Shown here in pieces: positions 1 through 7,761 of a stretch of DNA of 64,000 bases; within the stretch, counting starts at the first letter, position 1; each line of letters begins with the position of its first letter. Both the position numbers and the translations under genes were made by a program. The DNA is from Candidatus Kapaibacterium sp. Its GTDB lineage: Bacteria; Bacteroidota; Ignavibacteria; Kapaibacteriales; UBA4661. Under the pieces are notes generated by a model. The model saw only the letters and a list, made by a program, of their open reading frames with translations, did not search any database and was not told where the DNA came from. The DNA lies in NCBI GenBank assembly GCA_025455065.1, contig JALONG010000002.1, positions 64,422-128,421 of the forward strand, in the 5' to 3' direction.

Positions 1-1
1 T

Positions 2-784
2 CAGTTTCAGGGCAAAAAAGACACGGCAGGAAAAGCAGATGATTGGGCTACCGAAGGTGTAGAACCCGAAGACAGCCCCTACGGTATTCCGAATTTTTCC
101 GTAGAATTTGCTCACGTGCCTGCAACAGCGCCCGTTATGTGGTGGCGCTCGGTGTATGCTTCGACGAATATGTTCGGGCATGAAAGTTTTATAGATGAAC
201 TTGCTCATACAGCCGGAAAAGACCCGTTAGAATTTCGTTTGGAATTGCTTGCAAAAGCGAATCCCGCACCAAACTCCACAGGAGCAAGGTTTCAAACGGT
301 TTTGCAGATGCTCAAAGAAAAATCTCAGTGGGCAGAAAAATTACCGCAGGGCAAAGGTCGCGGAGTGGCGATTGCACGGTCGTTTGAAAGCATCTGCGCT
401 CACTCGGTTACGGTCGGGCGTGGTGCAGATGGCAAAATGCGCGTCGAAAAGGTCGTCGTGGTGCTGGATTGCGGTATGCACGTGAACACCGATATGGTCA
501 AAGCACAAACCGAAGGAAATATCATCATGGGCTTAACTGCCGCGCTGAAAGACGCGATAACGTTCAAAAATGGTCGTGCAGAGCAGACGAATTTCGACAC
601 GTACCGCGTATTGCGCATTAACGAAGTGCCGGAAATGGATATTCACATCATGCCCAGCAGTAATGCGCCCGGCGGCGTTGGTGAGCCGGGATTGCCGCCG
701 CTTGCTCCGGCGCTTGCCAATGCGGTTTTTGCCGCGACAGGCAAGCGGATTCGGACGCTGCCAATGAATTTGGATGCGGTGTAG
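2..784 (+). CDS. Molybdopterin-binding subunit of a xanthine dehydrogenase-family hydroxylase (IorB-like), C-terminal part
   Basis: The frame is open from base 2 and stops with TAG at 782-784, so only the last ~260 residues are present. The end matches the large molybdenum-cofactor subunit of isoquinoline 1-oxidoreductase-type (IorB) enzymes. Diagnostic signs are PVMWWRSV followed by a helix reading ESFIDELAHTAGKDPLEFR, then GRGVAIARSFES, VVVLDCGMHVN, and the cofactor-site motif GGVGEPGLPPLAPA, whose Glu is the expected catalytic base. It ends in ATGKRIRTLP, typical for the family. These enzymes hydroxylate N-heterocycles or aldehydes and pair with a small 2Fe-2S subunit, which would lie to the left of the window. 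The GTG at 116 is internal, not a start. The substrate cannot be told from sequence. Confidence 0.88.
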   Translation, partial: QFQGKKDTAGKADDWATEGVEPEDSPYGIPNFSVEFAHVPATAPVMWWRSVYASTNMFGHESFIDELAHTAGKDPLEFRLELLAKANPAPNSTGARFQTVLQMLKEKSQWAEKLPQGKGRGVAIARSFESICAHSVTVGRGADGKMRVEKVVVVLDCGMHVNTDMVKAQTEGNIIMGLTAALKDAITFKNGRAEQTNFDTYRVLRINEVPEMDIHIMPSSNAPGGVGEPGLPPLAPALANAVFAATGKRIRTLPMNLDAV

Positions 785-798
785 TGCCAACCAATAAT

Positions 799-803
799 AG
801 GAG
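799..803 (+). promoter_or_regulatory. Ribosome binding site of the Rpn nuclease gene
   Basis: AGGAG five bases before ATG 809. Clear Shine-Dalgarno sites are not the rule in this window, so it supports the chosen start. Confidence 0.6.
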
Positions 804-808
804 CAGTT

Positions 809-1663
809 ATGTCGCAAGCAAGATATATCAACCCGTACACGGATTTTGGCTTTAAGAAACTTTTTGGTGAGGACGGCAGCAAAGAACTCTTGATTGATTT
901 TTTGAATCAGCTTTTGCCTCCTCAGCACCAGATAGCCGATGTGTATTTTCGTAATACCGAAAACTCTGCCGATACAGCAATGGAGCGGAAAGCGGTGTTT
1001 GATATTTACTGCGTTGCCAATTCGGGAGAGCGTTTTATTGTTGAGATGCAAAAGGCAAAAGTGAAGTATTTCAAGGACAGAGCGCTTTTTTACACAACCT
1101 ATCCGATTCGTGAACAGGCAGAAAAAGGGAATTGGGATTTTCGCTTACAAGCAGTGTATTTTATTGCCATTCTGGATTTTGAATATGACGAAGAAGAGGA
1201 ATGGCGCAAGTTTCGGCGGGATGTTTGTTTGAAAGACCAAGACGGTGATGTCTTTTTCAATAAATTGCATTTCAGATTTTTGCAGATGCCGCTGTTCACA
1301 AAGCAAGAACATGAATTGGAAACTAAGTTTGATAAATGGTGTTTCTTTTTGAAAAATCTTGCCAACATTGACCATATTCCTACGATACTGAACGAGCCAA
1401 TTTTTCAGAAGGCATTTCAGATTGCCGAAATAGCCAATCTTTCGCAAGAGCAGCGCGAAAGCTATGAGATGAGCCTTTTGCAGTATTGGGATTGGTTTAG
1501 TGTCTGGCAAACCGCTTTGGAAGAACAGCATAGTGCCATTGCGCGAGCAACGGCGAAAAGTGTTTCGACCTCTATTGCACAATCCATGAAGAAGAAAGGG
1601 TACGTAGAAGAAGAGATTGCAGAATTGACGGGATTATCGCCGGAACAAATTGCTAACCTATAA
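809..1663 (+). CDS. Rpn family recombination-promoting nuclease / PD-(D/E)XK nuclease family transposase
   Basis: A 284-residue protein with the classic opening of this family: YINPYTDFGFKKLFGEDGSK. The nuclease core is visible as FDIYC (Asp) followed by FIVEMQKAKV (Glu-x-Gln), the PD-(D/E)XK active-site pattern. The C-terminus has the usual charged helix and a short tail (MKKKGYVEEEIAELTGLSPEQI) seen in full-length members, so the gene looks intact. AGGAG at 799-803 lies 5 bases before the ATG and fixes the start. E. coli RpnA-type relatives are DNA endonucleases that promote RecA-independent recombination, and these genes occur in many scattered copies in genomes. It sits alone, 24 bases after the hydroxylase gene. 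Confidence 0.88.
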   Translation: MSQARYINPYTDFGFKKLFGEDGSKELLIDFLNQLLPPQHQIADVYFRNTENSADTAMERKAVFDIYCVANSGERFIVEMQKAKVKYFKDRALFYTTYPIREQAEKGNWDFRLQAVYFIAILDFEYDEEEEWRKFRRDVCLKDQDGDVFFNKLHFRFLQMPLFTKQEHELETKFDKWCFFLKNLANIDHIPTILNEPIFQKAFQIAEIANLSQEQRESYEMSLLQYWDWFSVWQTALEEQHSAIARATAKSVSTSIAQSMKKKGYVEEEIAELTGLSPEQIANL

Positions 1664-1768
1664 ACAGAAATTTTCTTCACATTTTGTTGCCATTCCCGAA
1701 AAAACTTTCGTATATTCGGCGCACAAAATCAATCCACATTTTTTGTATCTGTATTCAGGAGTTCCGCA

Positions 1769-2050
1769 ATGGACATCGAAAAATCCTTCTCGACCGGTAC
1801 GCCGGCTGACAAAATGAAAGAAATTATGATTAACAACGTGCTTTCCCGCAGCGACGTTCAAATGTTTTTTGGTGATACGTCGTGGGAAGGTAACACGCTG
1901 AAATTCTCGTCCGGTCTTGTCAGTTCCGGTCAATTCGATATTGTTGATAATGAAGTGAAAGTACAGGTTGATTTGTCCATGTTTGGCAAAATGGCAAAAG
2001 GTCAAATCGAAGGCACACTCGAAAAAACTTTCTCGAAACTTCCCGGATAA
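1769..2050 (+). CDS. Small protein resembling the polyhydroxyalkanoic acid system family
   Basis: A 93-residue soluble protein. A charged N-terminal helix (TPADKMKEIMINNVLSR) precedes a beta-rich part with FGDTSWEGNTLKFSS, then GQFDIVDNEVKVQVDLSMFG and a closing helix KGQIEGTLEKTFSKL. This order (short helix, 'W-x-G-x-x-L-x-F' strand, long strands, then a helix starting K-G-x-I-E) is the pattern of the small polyhydroxyalkanoic acid system proteins (PHA_gran_rgn type). The similarity is by eye and the family is poorly characterised. No PHA synthase or phasin is nearby. A purine-rich CAGGAG stretch lies about 10 bases before the ATG. The gene ends in a strong hairpin shared with the convergent symporter gene. 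Confidence 0.55.
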   Translation: MDIEKSFSTGTPADKMKEIMINNVLSRSDVQMFFGDTSWEGNTLKFSSGLVSSGQFDIVDNEVKVQVDLSMFGKMAKGQIEGTLEKTFSKLPG

Positions 2051-2068
2051 TTGTCGTAAAATTCGCTC

Positions 2069-2107
2069 AAAGCCTCGTAAACACTTGTTTACGGGGCTTT
2101 GTTGTTT
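2069..2107. terminator. Bidirectional hairpin terminator between convergent genes
   Basis: AAAGCCTCGTAAAC and GTTTACGGGGCTTT form a near-perfect 14-bp stem around ACTT (2069-2100), with A/T-rich flanks on both sides. It serves the small + strand gene and, read on the other strand, the symporter gene. The symporter stop codon (2089-2091) lies inside the right arm of the stem. Confidence 0.8.
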
Positions 2108-3804
2108 TGGGGTGTTGGCGGAAAAAGCGGCGAAACCGCCAAAGCCAGCACCAGCACTAGTACACAGCCAATCAAATTATACCACAAAAAGCCTATGCTT
2201 GTCCACGTATTGAGGGCGAAAATAATCGCTTCAGTGAGAAGTGCTGCCGTGAAAACCGCCGTACCGCTTGTGTTCTTGAGAAAAAAGGCTGCCATAAAAA
2301 TTCCCAATATCGCCCCGTAAAAAAGCGAACCTACCGTATTCACCGCTTCAATGAGCGAACCGATGCTGCCCATAAACTGCGCAAAACCAACGATAATTGC
2401 TCCCCACATTACCGTTGCAAACCGCGTAACCCAGACAGAACGGGCTTCGGTGAGCGCACCTTGAAAGAGACGTTTGTAGAGGTCAATAACCGATGTGGAC
2501 GCAAGCGCGTTGATTTCCGATGATGCGCTCGACATTGAAGCCGAGAACACCACCGCGATAAGCAAGCCCACAAGCCCCGTCGGAAGGTGGTTGATAATCC
2601 ACGTGAGGAAAATGTAGTTGGTGTCGTTGGTCGCGGCTTTTGCATCGTTTTTTTTGAGCAGCACTTGTGCTTCTTTTTTGAGCGATTTGAGTTCTTGCTC
2701 GTTAGTGGTGAGTTCCTGCGTAACGGCTTGTTTACTTGCGTTGTCGCCGGTTTTGACGGCTGTCGTATAGGCGCGTAAGCGCACGCTCCGCACGTTGGCA
2801 GCTTTTTCAAAATCCTCTGAAAGGCGCTTGTATTCTGCTTCGTAGGGTGTGCCGCGTAATTTCGCCACTTCACTTTGATTGAAAAAAAGCGGTGGTGCGG
2901 TGAATTGGTAAAACACAAACATCATTGCGCCGATAAAGAGAATACCGAATTGCATCGGAATTTTCATCATGCCGTTGAAGAGCAGCCCCAAGCGGCTTTG
3001 CGTTACGGATTCACCGCTCAAATAGCGCTGCACCTGCGATTGGTCGGTGCCGAAATACGATAGTTGCAGAAAAAGTCCGCCCAAAAGCCCACTCCAAAAA
3101 GTGTATTTGTTATTCAGGTCAAACGTGAAGTCAATCGTATTAAATTTCCCGGAAAGCGCAGCAACACTGAGCGCATCACTAAAACTGACATCCTGCGGCA
3201 GCGAATACACCACGAAAAAACCTACCGAAACCATGCCGAGCGTAATAATTGCCATTTGATACGATTGCGCCCAACTTACGGCTCTTGTCCCGCCTGAAGT
3301 GGTATAGAGAACAACCAAAATACCAATCACAAAAATCACGTACGAGACGTTCCAACCCATGATAATCGAAAGTACGATAGAAGGGGCATAGATTGAGATT
3401 GCGGCAGCAAGACTGCGTTGCAACAGGAACAGCGAAGCAGCAAGGGTGCGGGTTTTGAGGTCGAAGCGTTTTTCGAGAAATTCGTAGGCGGTCAGCACGT
3501 TCAAGCGGTGGTACATCGGAATCGCCACAATACACAAAATCACCATTGCAAGCGGCAAACCCAAATACGATTGCACAAAGCGCATACCATCTACATACGC
3601 CTGTCCGGGTAGGGAGATGAAGGTGATAGCGCTTGCCTGCGTCGCCATGACGGAAATAGCGACGGTGTACCATTTTGCCTCGCGCCCCGACAGCACAAAA
3701 TCGTGCATGGTAGAGCCTTTCGAGGCGAGGCGGCTTTTGCGAATACTCCAAAGAACAACGAAGGACAGTGCGGACGCGAGAATGAGCCAGTCGAGAAGGT
3801 GCAT
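2089..3804 (-). CDS. Sodium:solute symporter (SSS family)
   Basis: A 571-residue multi-spanning membrane protein that imports an unknown small solute with Na+. Family signs are the N-terminal segment followed by FVLSGREAKWYTVAISVMAT, ITFISLPGQAY, a YHRLNVLTAYEFLEKRFD loop, and the signature TDQSQVQRYLSG after the sixth or seventh membrane segment. Hydrophobic segments continue to the end, for a total of about 13. Between roughly residues 305 and 395 is a long hydrophilic, coiled-coil-like insertion rich in Lys, Glu and Ala (KRLSEDFEKAANV, ELKSLKKEAQVLLKK), longer than the usual loop. A 38-residue single-span membrane protein starts just upstream and probably forms an operon with it. The stop codon lies inside the shared terminator hairpin. 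Confidence 0.9.
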   Translation of the reverse strand: MHLLDWLILASALSFVVLWSIRKSRLASKGSTMHDFVLSGREAKWYTVAISVMATQASAITFISLPGQAYVDGMRFVQSYLGLPLAMVILCIVAIPMYHRLNVLTAYEFLEKRFDLKTRTLAASLFLLQRSLAAAISIYAPSIVLSIIMGWNVSYVIFVIGILVVLYTTSGGTRAVSWAQSYQMAIITLGMVSVGFFVVYSLPQDVSFSDALSVAALSGKFNTIDFTFDLNNKYTFWSGLLGGLFLQLSYFGTDQSQVQRYLSGESVTQSRLGLLFNGMMKIPMQFGILFIGAMMFVFYQFTAPPLFFNQSEVAKLRGTPYEAEYKRLSEDFEKAANVRSVRLRAYTTAVKTGDNASKQAVTQELTTNEQELKSLKKEAQVLLKKNDAKAATNDTNYIFLTWIINHLPTGLVGLLIAVVFSASMSSASSEINALASTSVIDLYKRLFQGALTEARSVWVTRFATVMWGAIIVGFAQFMGSIGSLIEAVNTVGSLFYGAILGIFMAAFFLKNTSGTAVFTAALLTEAIIFALNTWTSIGFLWYNLIGCVLVLVLALAVSPLFPPTPQNNKAP

Positions 3805-3816
3805 ACAAAATATCTT

Positions 3817-3933
3817 TCAAAATGCGCGGGAAAACCACCACATAAGCGCTACAACAAGCGCAAATACGCCTAGCACAAGTGCATACCAGAGATTCCATGA
3901 ACGGAAAACAGGGGGAGTTTGGTCGTTGGTCAT
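3817..3933 (-). CDS. 38-residue single-span membrane protein, probable symporter accessory peptide
   Basis: A very short reading frame on the minus strand: ATG at 3931-3933, TGA at 3817-3819. The product starts MTNDQTPPVFRSWNLWYALV and continues with a hydrophobic helix ending MWWFSRAF. It is one membrane segment with a short polar N-terminus and Trp/Arg at the ends. It stops 12 bases before the start of the sodium:solute symporter gene, so the two are almost certainly co-transcribed. Tiny one-helix proteins encoded next to SSS transporters are known in other bacteria (small symporter accessory proteins, DUF3311-type partners). The position and composition suggest the same role here, but this is inference. 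Confidence 0.6.
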   Translation of the reverse strand: MTNDQTPPVFRSWNLWYALVLGVFALVVALMWWFSRAF

Positions 3934-3934
3934 T

Positions 3935-3990
3935 GGTTACTTGGTGTGTTGGTTACTTGGTGTGTTGGTTACTTGGTGCGTTGGTTATTC
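3935..3990. repeat. 16-bp tandem repeat upstream of the symporter operon
   Basis: GGTTACTTGGTGTGTT occurs at 3935-3950, again identically at 3951-3966, then once with one change (3967-3982), followed by a partial fourth copy. It abuts the start codon of the 38-residue protein, so copy number could change the operon leader length. Confidence 0.8.
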
Positions 3991-4048
3991 GTCATTCGTT
4001 GGAAGGCGCATGAATACTTGCTATGACCTAGAATCCATGACCTAAAAC

Positions 4049-4504
4049 CTATAAAATAAAACCCTCTTGCAAATGATTCGCCAGATGCAGCGCTTGAATC
4101 TTGTCGTATTGCGACTTGGTGAGCTTGCCGTAGGCGAAATGGTCTTTGTATGCGCCTGTGTGCTGCCAAAATTTTTGAACTGCCTCCTCAAGGCGCATAA
4201 AACCTTGCATTGCGTCGCCGTCGTCGTTGATGATTGGGGCTTCGGGAATGGGCATGGTGATGTCGTGCGACATGGAGCCTTTGGCGAGGAAAATATGCAG
4301 CGCCAGTTTCCCTGCGGTTGCCTTAAAGAGCGAGGATTTATGAGCCGGATAGCCCACAAGCGAAAACTCAATGCTCTGCGCTCCGTGTTGGAGCGTTTTG
4401 TAAAGTGACCAAGCGCCGGACTTCGGTTCTATGCCGTGTTGGGCGTAGTCTTCGATGCGGCGGAGCGCTTCGTCGAGCGAGGAAAAAGTGAGGATTGTTG
4501 CCAT
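4049..4504 (-). CDS. DUF1569 domain protein
   Basis: A 151-residue protein counted from the ATG at 4504. A longer frame begins at 4579, but family members start close to MATILTFSSLDEALRRI. DUF1569 landmarks are in order: SGAWSLYKTLQHGAQSIEFS, VGYPAHKSSLFKATAGKLAL, HIFLAKGSMSHDI, PIPEAPIINDDGDA, HFAYGKLTKSQYDKIQALH and LANHL. The conserved His residues (LQH, KDHFAYG, ALHLANH) suggest a DinB-like four-helix fold that could bind a metal, but no activity is established for the family. It stands alone between two + strand genes and the symporter operon. Confidence 0.85.
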   Translation of the reverse strand: MATILTFSSLDEALRRIEDYAQHGIEPKSGAWSLYKTLQHGAQSIEFSLVGYPAHKSSLFKATAGKLALHIFLAKGSMSHDITMPIPEAPIINDDGDAMQGFMRLEEAVQKFWQHTGAYKDHFAYGKLTKSQYDKIQALHLANHLQEGFIL

Positions 4505-4711
4505 ACAACCAAAACTCTGGGGACAAGGAAAATTCGTGTGTTTAGGGCGGAAACTTACGATAAATCTCTGGACTAGCAAAACATGACGTGCAAAATATGA
4601 CTTTTGGTAACTTGCAGGGGGAAGAAATTTTTTCTAGTTTGGAAAAAAGAAATACGGATGCTTTTGTCGTACACTGTCCTTGTTTGTTCAATATTTTGGT
4701 CAAAAAATGCC

Positions 4712-5836
4712 ATGAAAATTCTTTGTGCAATTATCTTTCTCTGCGCTTCCCTCACTGCTTGTGTGCAGCCCGCACCTGTCGTGACGACCATTCCACGCGA
4801 TACGCTGACGGTTTCCTTTGCGAAGTGGCATAAAAACGCACCGTCGGCGCTTTCCATGACATTCGACCACACGTGGAGTCGCATGGTTCCTTGGGAGAAC
4901 GTTGTTCCCACGATTGTTGCTGATTCTGCCTTGCCTGTGGATTATGATTATACCTCTGAGCATTATTGGAGCATCTATCAAAAGCGCAATGCTATTGATA
5001 CGCTCCACAAACGTCTTGGAATCGCGTTTTTTGCGCATGGTCATCGGCATATCAACAATGACGAACTTACCTACGAAGAAGCAAAGGCGAATTTTTTGGA
5101 GTGTAAAGATTCCATGATGGCAATAGGCTTCAAACCCTTGATTTATGCCTATCCTGCGGGTTACGGGTACAAAGCCAGCACACAAAAAGCCGCGCAAGAT
5201 GCAGGATTCCTCGCTGCGCGAATGTTCGACCCCTTGGAAAGCCCGTACATTATTCCACAAGAACAGTCAAAGCCTGATTGGTACAGGCTTCCGACGCTCA
5301 TGATGTTTCGGAAAGAATTTCAAAATTCGGTTTCTTTTTTGAAAGATAATACGACTATCATCAACAATACTGCGCAACTCATTCCCCATTTGAAGCAGAA
5401 CACCGCCTTACGCTCGTGGCTTATACTGACGTATCATATGATTGGTCCAACCGATAACGAAAACACTTACGAAGTGCGAGATTTGCTGACGGATATTGCA
5501 GCGATACGAGCAGAAAAGCCGTGGCTAGTGCGGATGGAGGACGCTGTGGTGTATTTGCGCGAAAAAGAGGCTGCAAAACTTACGCTTGAGCATCGGCACA
5601 ATTCCGCAGGGAAACTGGAGCGTGTTATTCTGCAACTTGACGACAATTTGCCGGACGACGTGTATTCACAGCCGCTCACGCTTTTGCTCCAAACTCCCTT
5701 ACAGTGGAAAGGCAAGCGTTTACGGGCTTTTGCGGAGAATGACGCGATGCTGAGGCAATTACTCGAACCCGCACAAGAGGCGCATATGCTGACCGTAAAG
5801 CCAGACGGGAAGCGGTATGTGGTGATTGCGGAGTAG
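4712..5836 (+). CDS. Polysaccharide deacetylase family lipoprotein
   Basis: Starting at ATG 4712, the protein has 374 residues. The frame is open further upstream, but this ATG gives a lipoprotein signal peptide MKILCAIIFLCASLTACVQP, with lipidation at Cys17 in the LTAC box. The NodB-type deacetylase core is visible: SMTFDHTWSR supplies the metal-binding/base Asp52, and FFAHGHRHI gives the H-x3-H pair (His109, His113). YAYPAGYGYKAS follows the RxxPxG-like strand of these enzymes. The usual TFDD is TFDH here, so the second Asp is absent. Residues beyond ~300 form a beta-rich tail. The likely role is deacetylation of an envelope or extracellular polysaccharide at the periplasmic face; the substrate is unknown. 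Confidence 0.82.
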   Translation: MKILCAIIFLCASLTACVQPAPVVTTIPRDTLTVSFAKWHKNAPSALSMTFDHTWSRMVPWENVVPTIVADSALPVDYDYTSEHYWSIYQKRNAIDTLHKRLGIAFFAHGHRHINNDELTYEEAKANFLECKDSMMAIGFKPLIYAYPAGYGYKASTQKAAQDAGFLAARMFDPLESPYIIPQEQSKPDWYRLPTLMMFRKEFQNSVSFLKDNTTIINNTAQLIPHLKQNTALRSWLILTYHMIGPTDNENTYEVRDLLTDIAAIRAEKPWLVRMEDAVVYLREKEAAKLTLEHRHNSAGKLERVILQLDDNLPDDVYSQPLTLLLQTPLQWKGKRLRAFAENDAMLRQLLEPAQEAHMLTVKPDGKRYVVIAE

Positions 5837-5893
5837 GGAGGTGGTAAATTTTCCTTTTTGGTTGAAATGCCGAAAATTCAAATTCTCAATTGT

Positions 5894-5899
5894 AAGGAG
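5894..5899 (+). promoter_or_regulatory. Ribosome binding site deciding the start of the T9SS protein
   Basis: AAGGAG, four bases before ATG 5904. It selects this ATG over the longer open frame that begins at 5826 inside the deacetylase gene. Confidence 0.65.
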
Positions 5900-5903
5900 C
5901 TTT

Positions 5904-7742
5904 ATGCGTTTAGTGTTCATCCTGTTGCTTGCTGCAATGACTTTTTTGCCGAAGTTAATGTTTGCGCAGCAATCTTTGCCAATTAAGGATTTTTCCGTTG
6001 GCAATGTCTTTGTGTATCTTCATAATAAGGCTCTGGTTGAGGAGTCTGTTATAGGCGATACAATTATTAGAAATATCCGTTATGGTAAAGTACAGGTAAA
6101 GGTTGATTCTGTCACTATGGCACAATCATATTTTATGCGCTCCGATGACTCTGCTTTGTATCAATATCAGCCTTTATTGAATCAAGAGACCGTTCTGCAC
6201 CGATTTGGGCAAAACTGTACAGGTCCATTATTGCCTTGGGCGAGTATTCTCCCATTCTGTGATTCGACGTTTCGTTTATCCGGCGATAATAATATTGCAA
6301 CTTATATTGAGGGTGCCATTGCTATCAATAACACCCCGGCTTTGCCATTCAATGGCGATCCAGGATATCAACGTCGAACAGCAATCATCAATAAGCCATT
6401 TGGGTTATTACTGGACTCATCAACGAATTGCCAAATATTTGGGGGGCGAATAGATGTTCCCTGTCATACGACCAGACCAGACCCCGGATGCCAGCCTGTT
6501 GTTATTTATTCGAATAAAATTTGTACGCCATCCGTTGTCACGGCGTTGTTGCGAGGTACTGTCCGAGGCGTACAATTTACCATCATACCCCCTGGAGTGT
6601 ACAATGTCACGTTAGGTGCTTCCGTAAGCACATATTATCCAAGTTTGTTTCGCTTACAGTTTCTATGCTATCATAGTACTACAAACATACCGATTGCGAA
6701 TTATGGTATTAAGGCAGTCCGCTGTAACGTTCCCATTGATACAAGTTTGGTAGAAATTGTCGAAGTAAAAACCGTTAATGGTAATCGTCCCGATTCTATA
6801 ACCTTTGCAAATAATAAAGCCATTCTTCATTGTACGTTTTCGACAGGAAATGACAGCAACAATATCATTATTTTGAGACCCAAAGCATTTACCCGAGATA
6901 TAAATGTTCGCTTTGACGTAGAGCAACCGATTATTTCATCTTCATTTCCAAACACAGCGAGTTTTGCTTCTGTTCCCACGATTATTTCCATCAATCGCAG
7001 AAGCATTGAAATGTCCGTGCAAGGGTTGGAACCGACTGCAATTACCCGCAACGACGAGGTAAAATATGGAAATATACATTCCTTGGATTTCAGTCTTTAT
7101 TGGGCTACAATTCCGACCCGTTCACTACTGCCGGATAGTTTGTCCTTCGTCTTTGCACTTGATACAACGGGGTTAGAAAATATTCATTTCCTTGAGGCAA
7201 ATTCAAGCCGCAGAATAAGAGAAGATAGCGTACGCATTCGAGGTAACATCAAATCTTTTTATTGCACCGCTCCAACATCTGAGCCTTTTCAAAATATAGG
7301 AAAGGTGCATTTCCGCTCAATATCGCTTTTTGCAACCCAAAATACGGTTTCTATTTTGGGAACAAAAAATCCACCCGGTTTCGTGTTTAGAACTTCCTAC
7401 AACGTGCCGAATGTGTTCCGTCAACTTGGCTTATTACGGCAACTTCCTTCGACAATATCAAAGAGGCTTTTGGAAGGGGGGAATGTTGTGGAGGGTATTT
7501 ACCCCAATCCTGCGCGAGACAATCTTACCGTGCGGTATCTCATTGCAAGACCGACGGAAACAATTTCTGTTGAACTCATCAATACGCTTGGCGTATCTGT
7601 CCTCGCGCTTGAGTTGCCAAGCTACTATATTGGTCGGTATGAGCTTCCGATTGATGTTCATTCAGTGCCGAACGGAATGCACTTTGTGAAAATACGCTCA
7701 AATACAAGTGTGGAGACCATTCCGATTCTCGTGGCGCACTGA
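5904..7742 (+). CDS. Secreted protein with T9SS sorting domain
   Basis: The start is ATG 5904, preceded by AAGGAG at 5894-5899, giving 612 residues. A Sec signal peptide (MRLVFILLLAAMTFLPKLMF, cleavage near AQQ) is followed by a long beta-rich region without a recognised domain. The last ~80 residues form a type IX secretion sorting domain: VEGIYPNPARDNLTVRY, VELINTLGVSVLALEL, and a final strand PNGMHFVKIRSNTS. Cys residues occur in pairs between ~80 and 240 (FGQNCTG, PFCDS, CQIF, VPCHTT, DPGCQP), which suggests disulfides outside the cell. The product is expected to be exported to the surface or released. It converges on trhO with only 19 bases between the stops. Confidence 0.85.
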   Translation: MRLVFILLLAAMTFLPKLMFAQQSLPIKDFSVGNVFVYLHNKALVEESVIGDTIIRNIRYGKVQVKVDSVTMAQSYFMRSDDSALYQYQPLLNQETVLHRFGQNCTGPLLPWASILPFCDSTFRLSGDNNIATYIEGAIAINNTPALPFNGDPGYQRRTAIINKPFGLLLDSSTNCQIFGGRIDVPCHTTRPDPGCQPVVIYSNKICTPSVVTALLRGTVRGVQFTIIPPGVYNVTLGASVSTYYPSLFRLQFLCYHSTTNIPIANYGIKAVRCNVPIDTSLVEIVEVKTVNGNRPDSITFANNKAILHCTFSTGNDSNNIIILRPKAFTRDINVRFDVEQPIISSSFPNTASFASVPTIISINRRSIEMSVQGLEPTAITRNDEVKYGNIHSLDFSLYWATIPTRSLLPDSLSFVFALDTTGLENIHFLEANSSRRIREDSVRIRGNIKSFYCTAPTSEPFQNIGKVHFRSISLFATQNTVSILGTKNPPGFVFRTSYNVPNVFRQLGLLRQLPSTISKRLLEGGNVVEGIYPNPARDNLTVRYLIARPTETISVELINTLGVSVLALELPSYYIGRYELPIDVHSVPNGMHFVKIRSNTSVETIPILVAH

Positions 7743-7761
7743 TGTTGATGAAAAATATGTT

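Noticed and set aside
2-1663. A mobile element made of the Rpn nuclease and flanking sequence
   Set aside because: No terminal inverted repeats or target-site duplications were visible around the nuclease gene.
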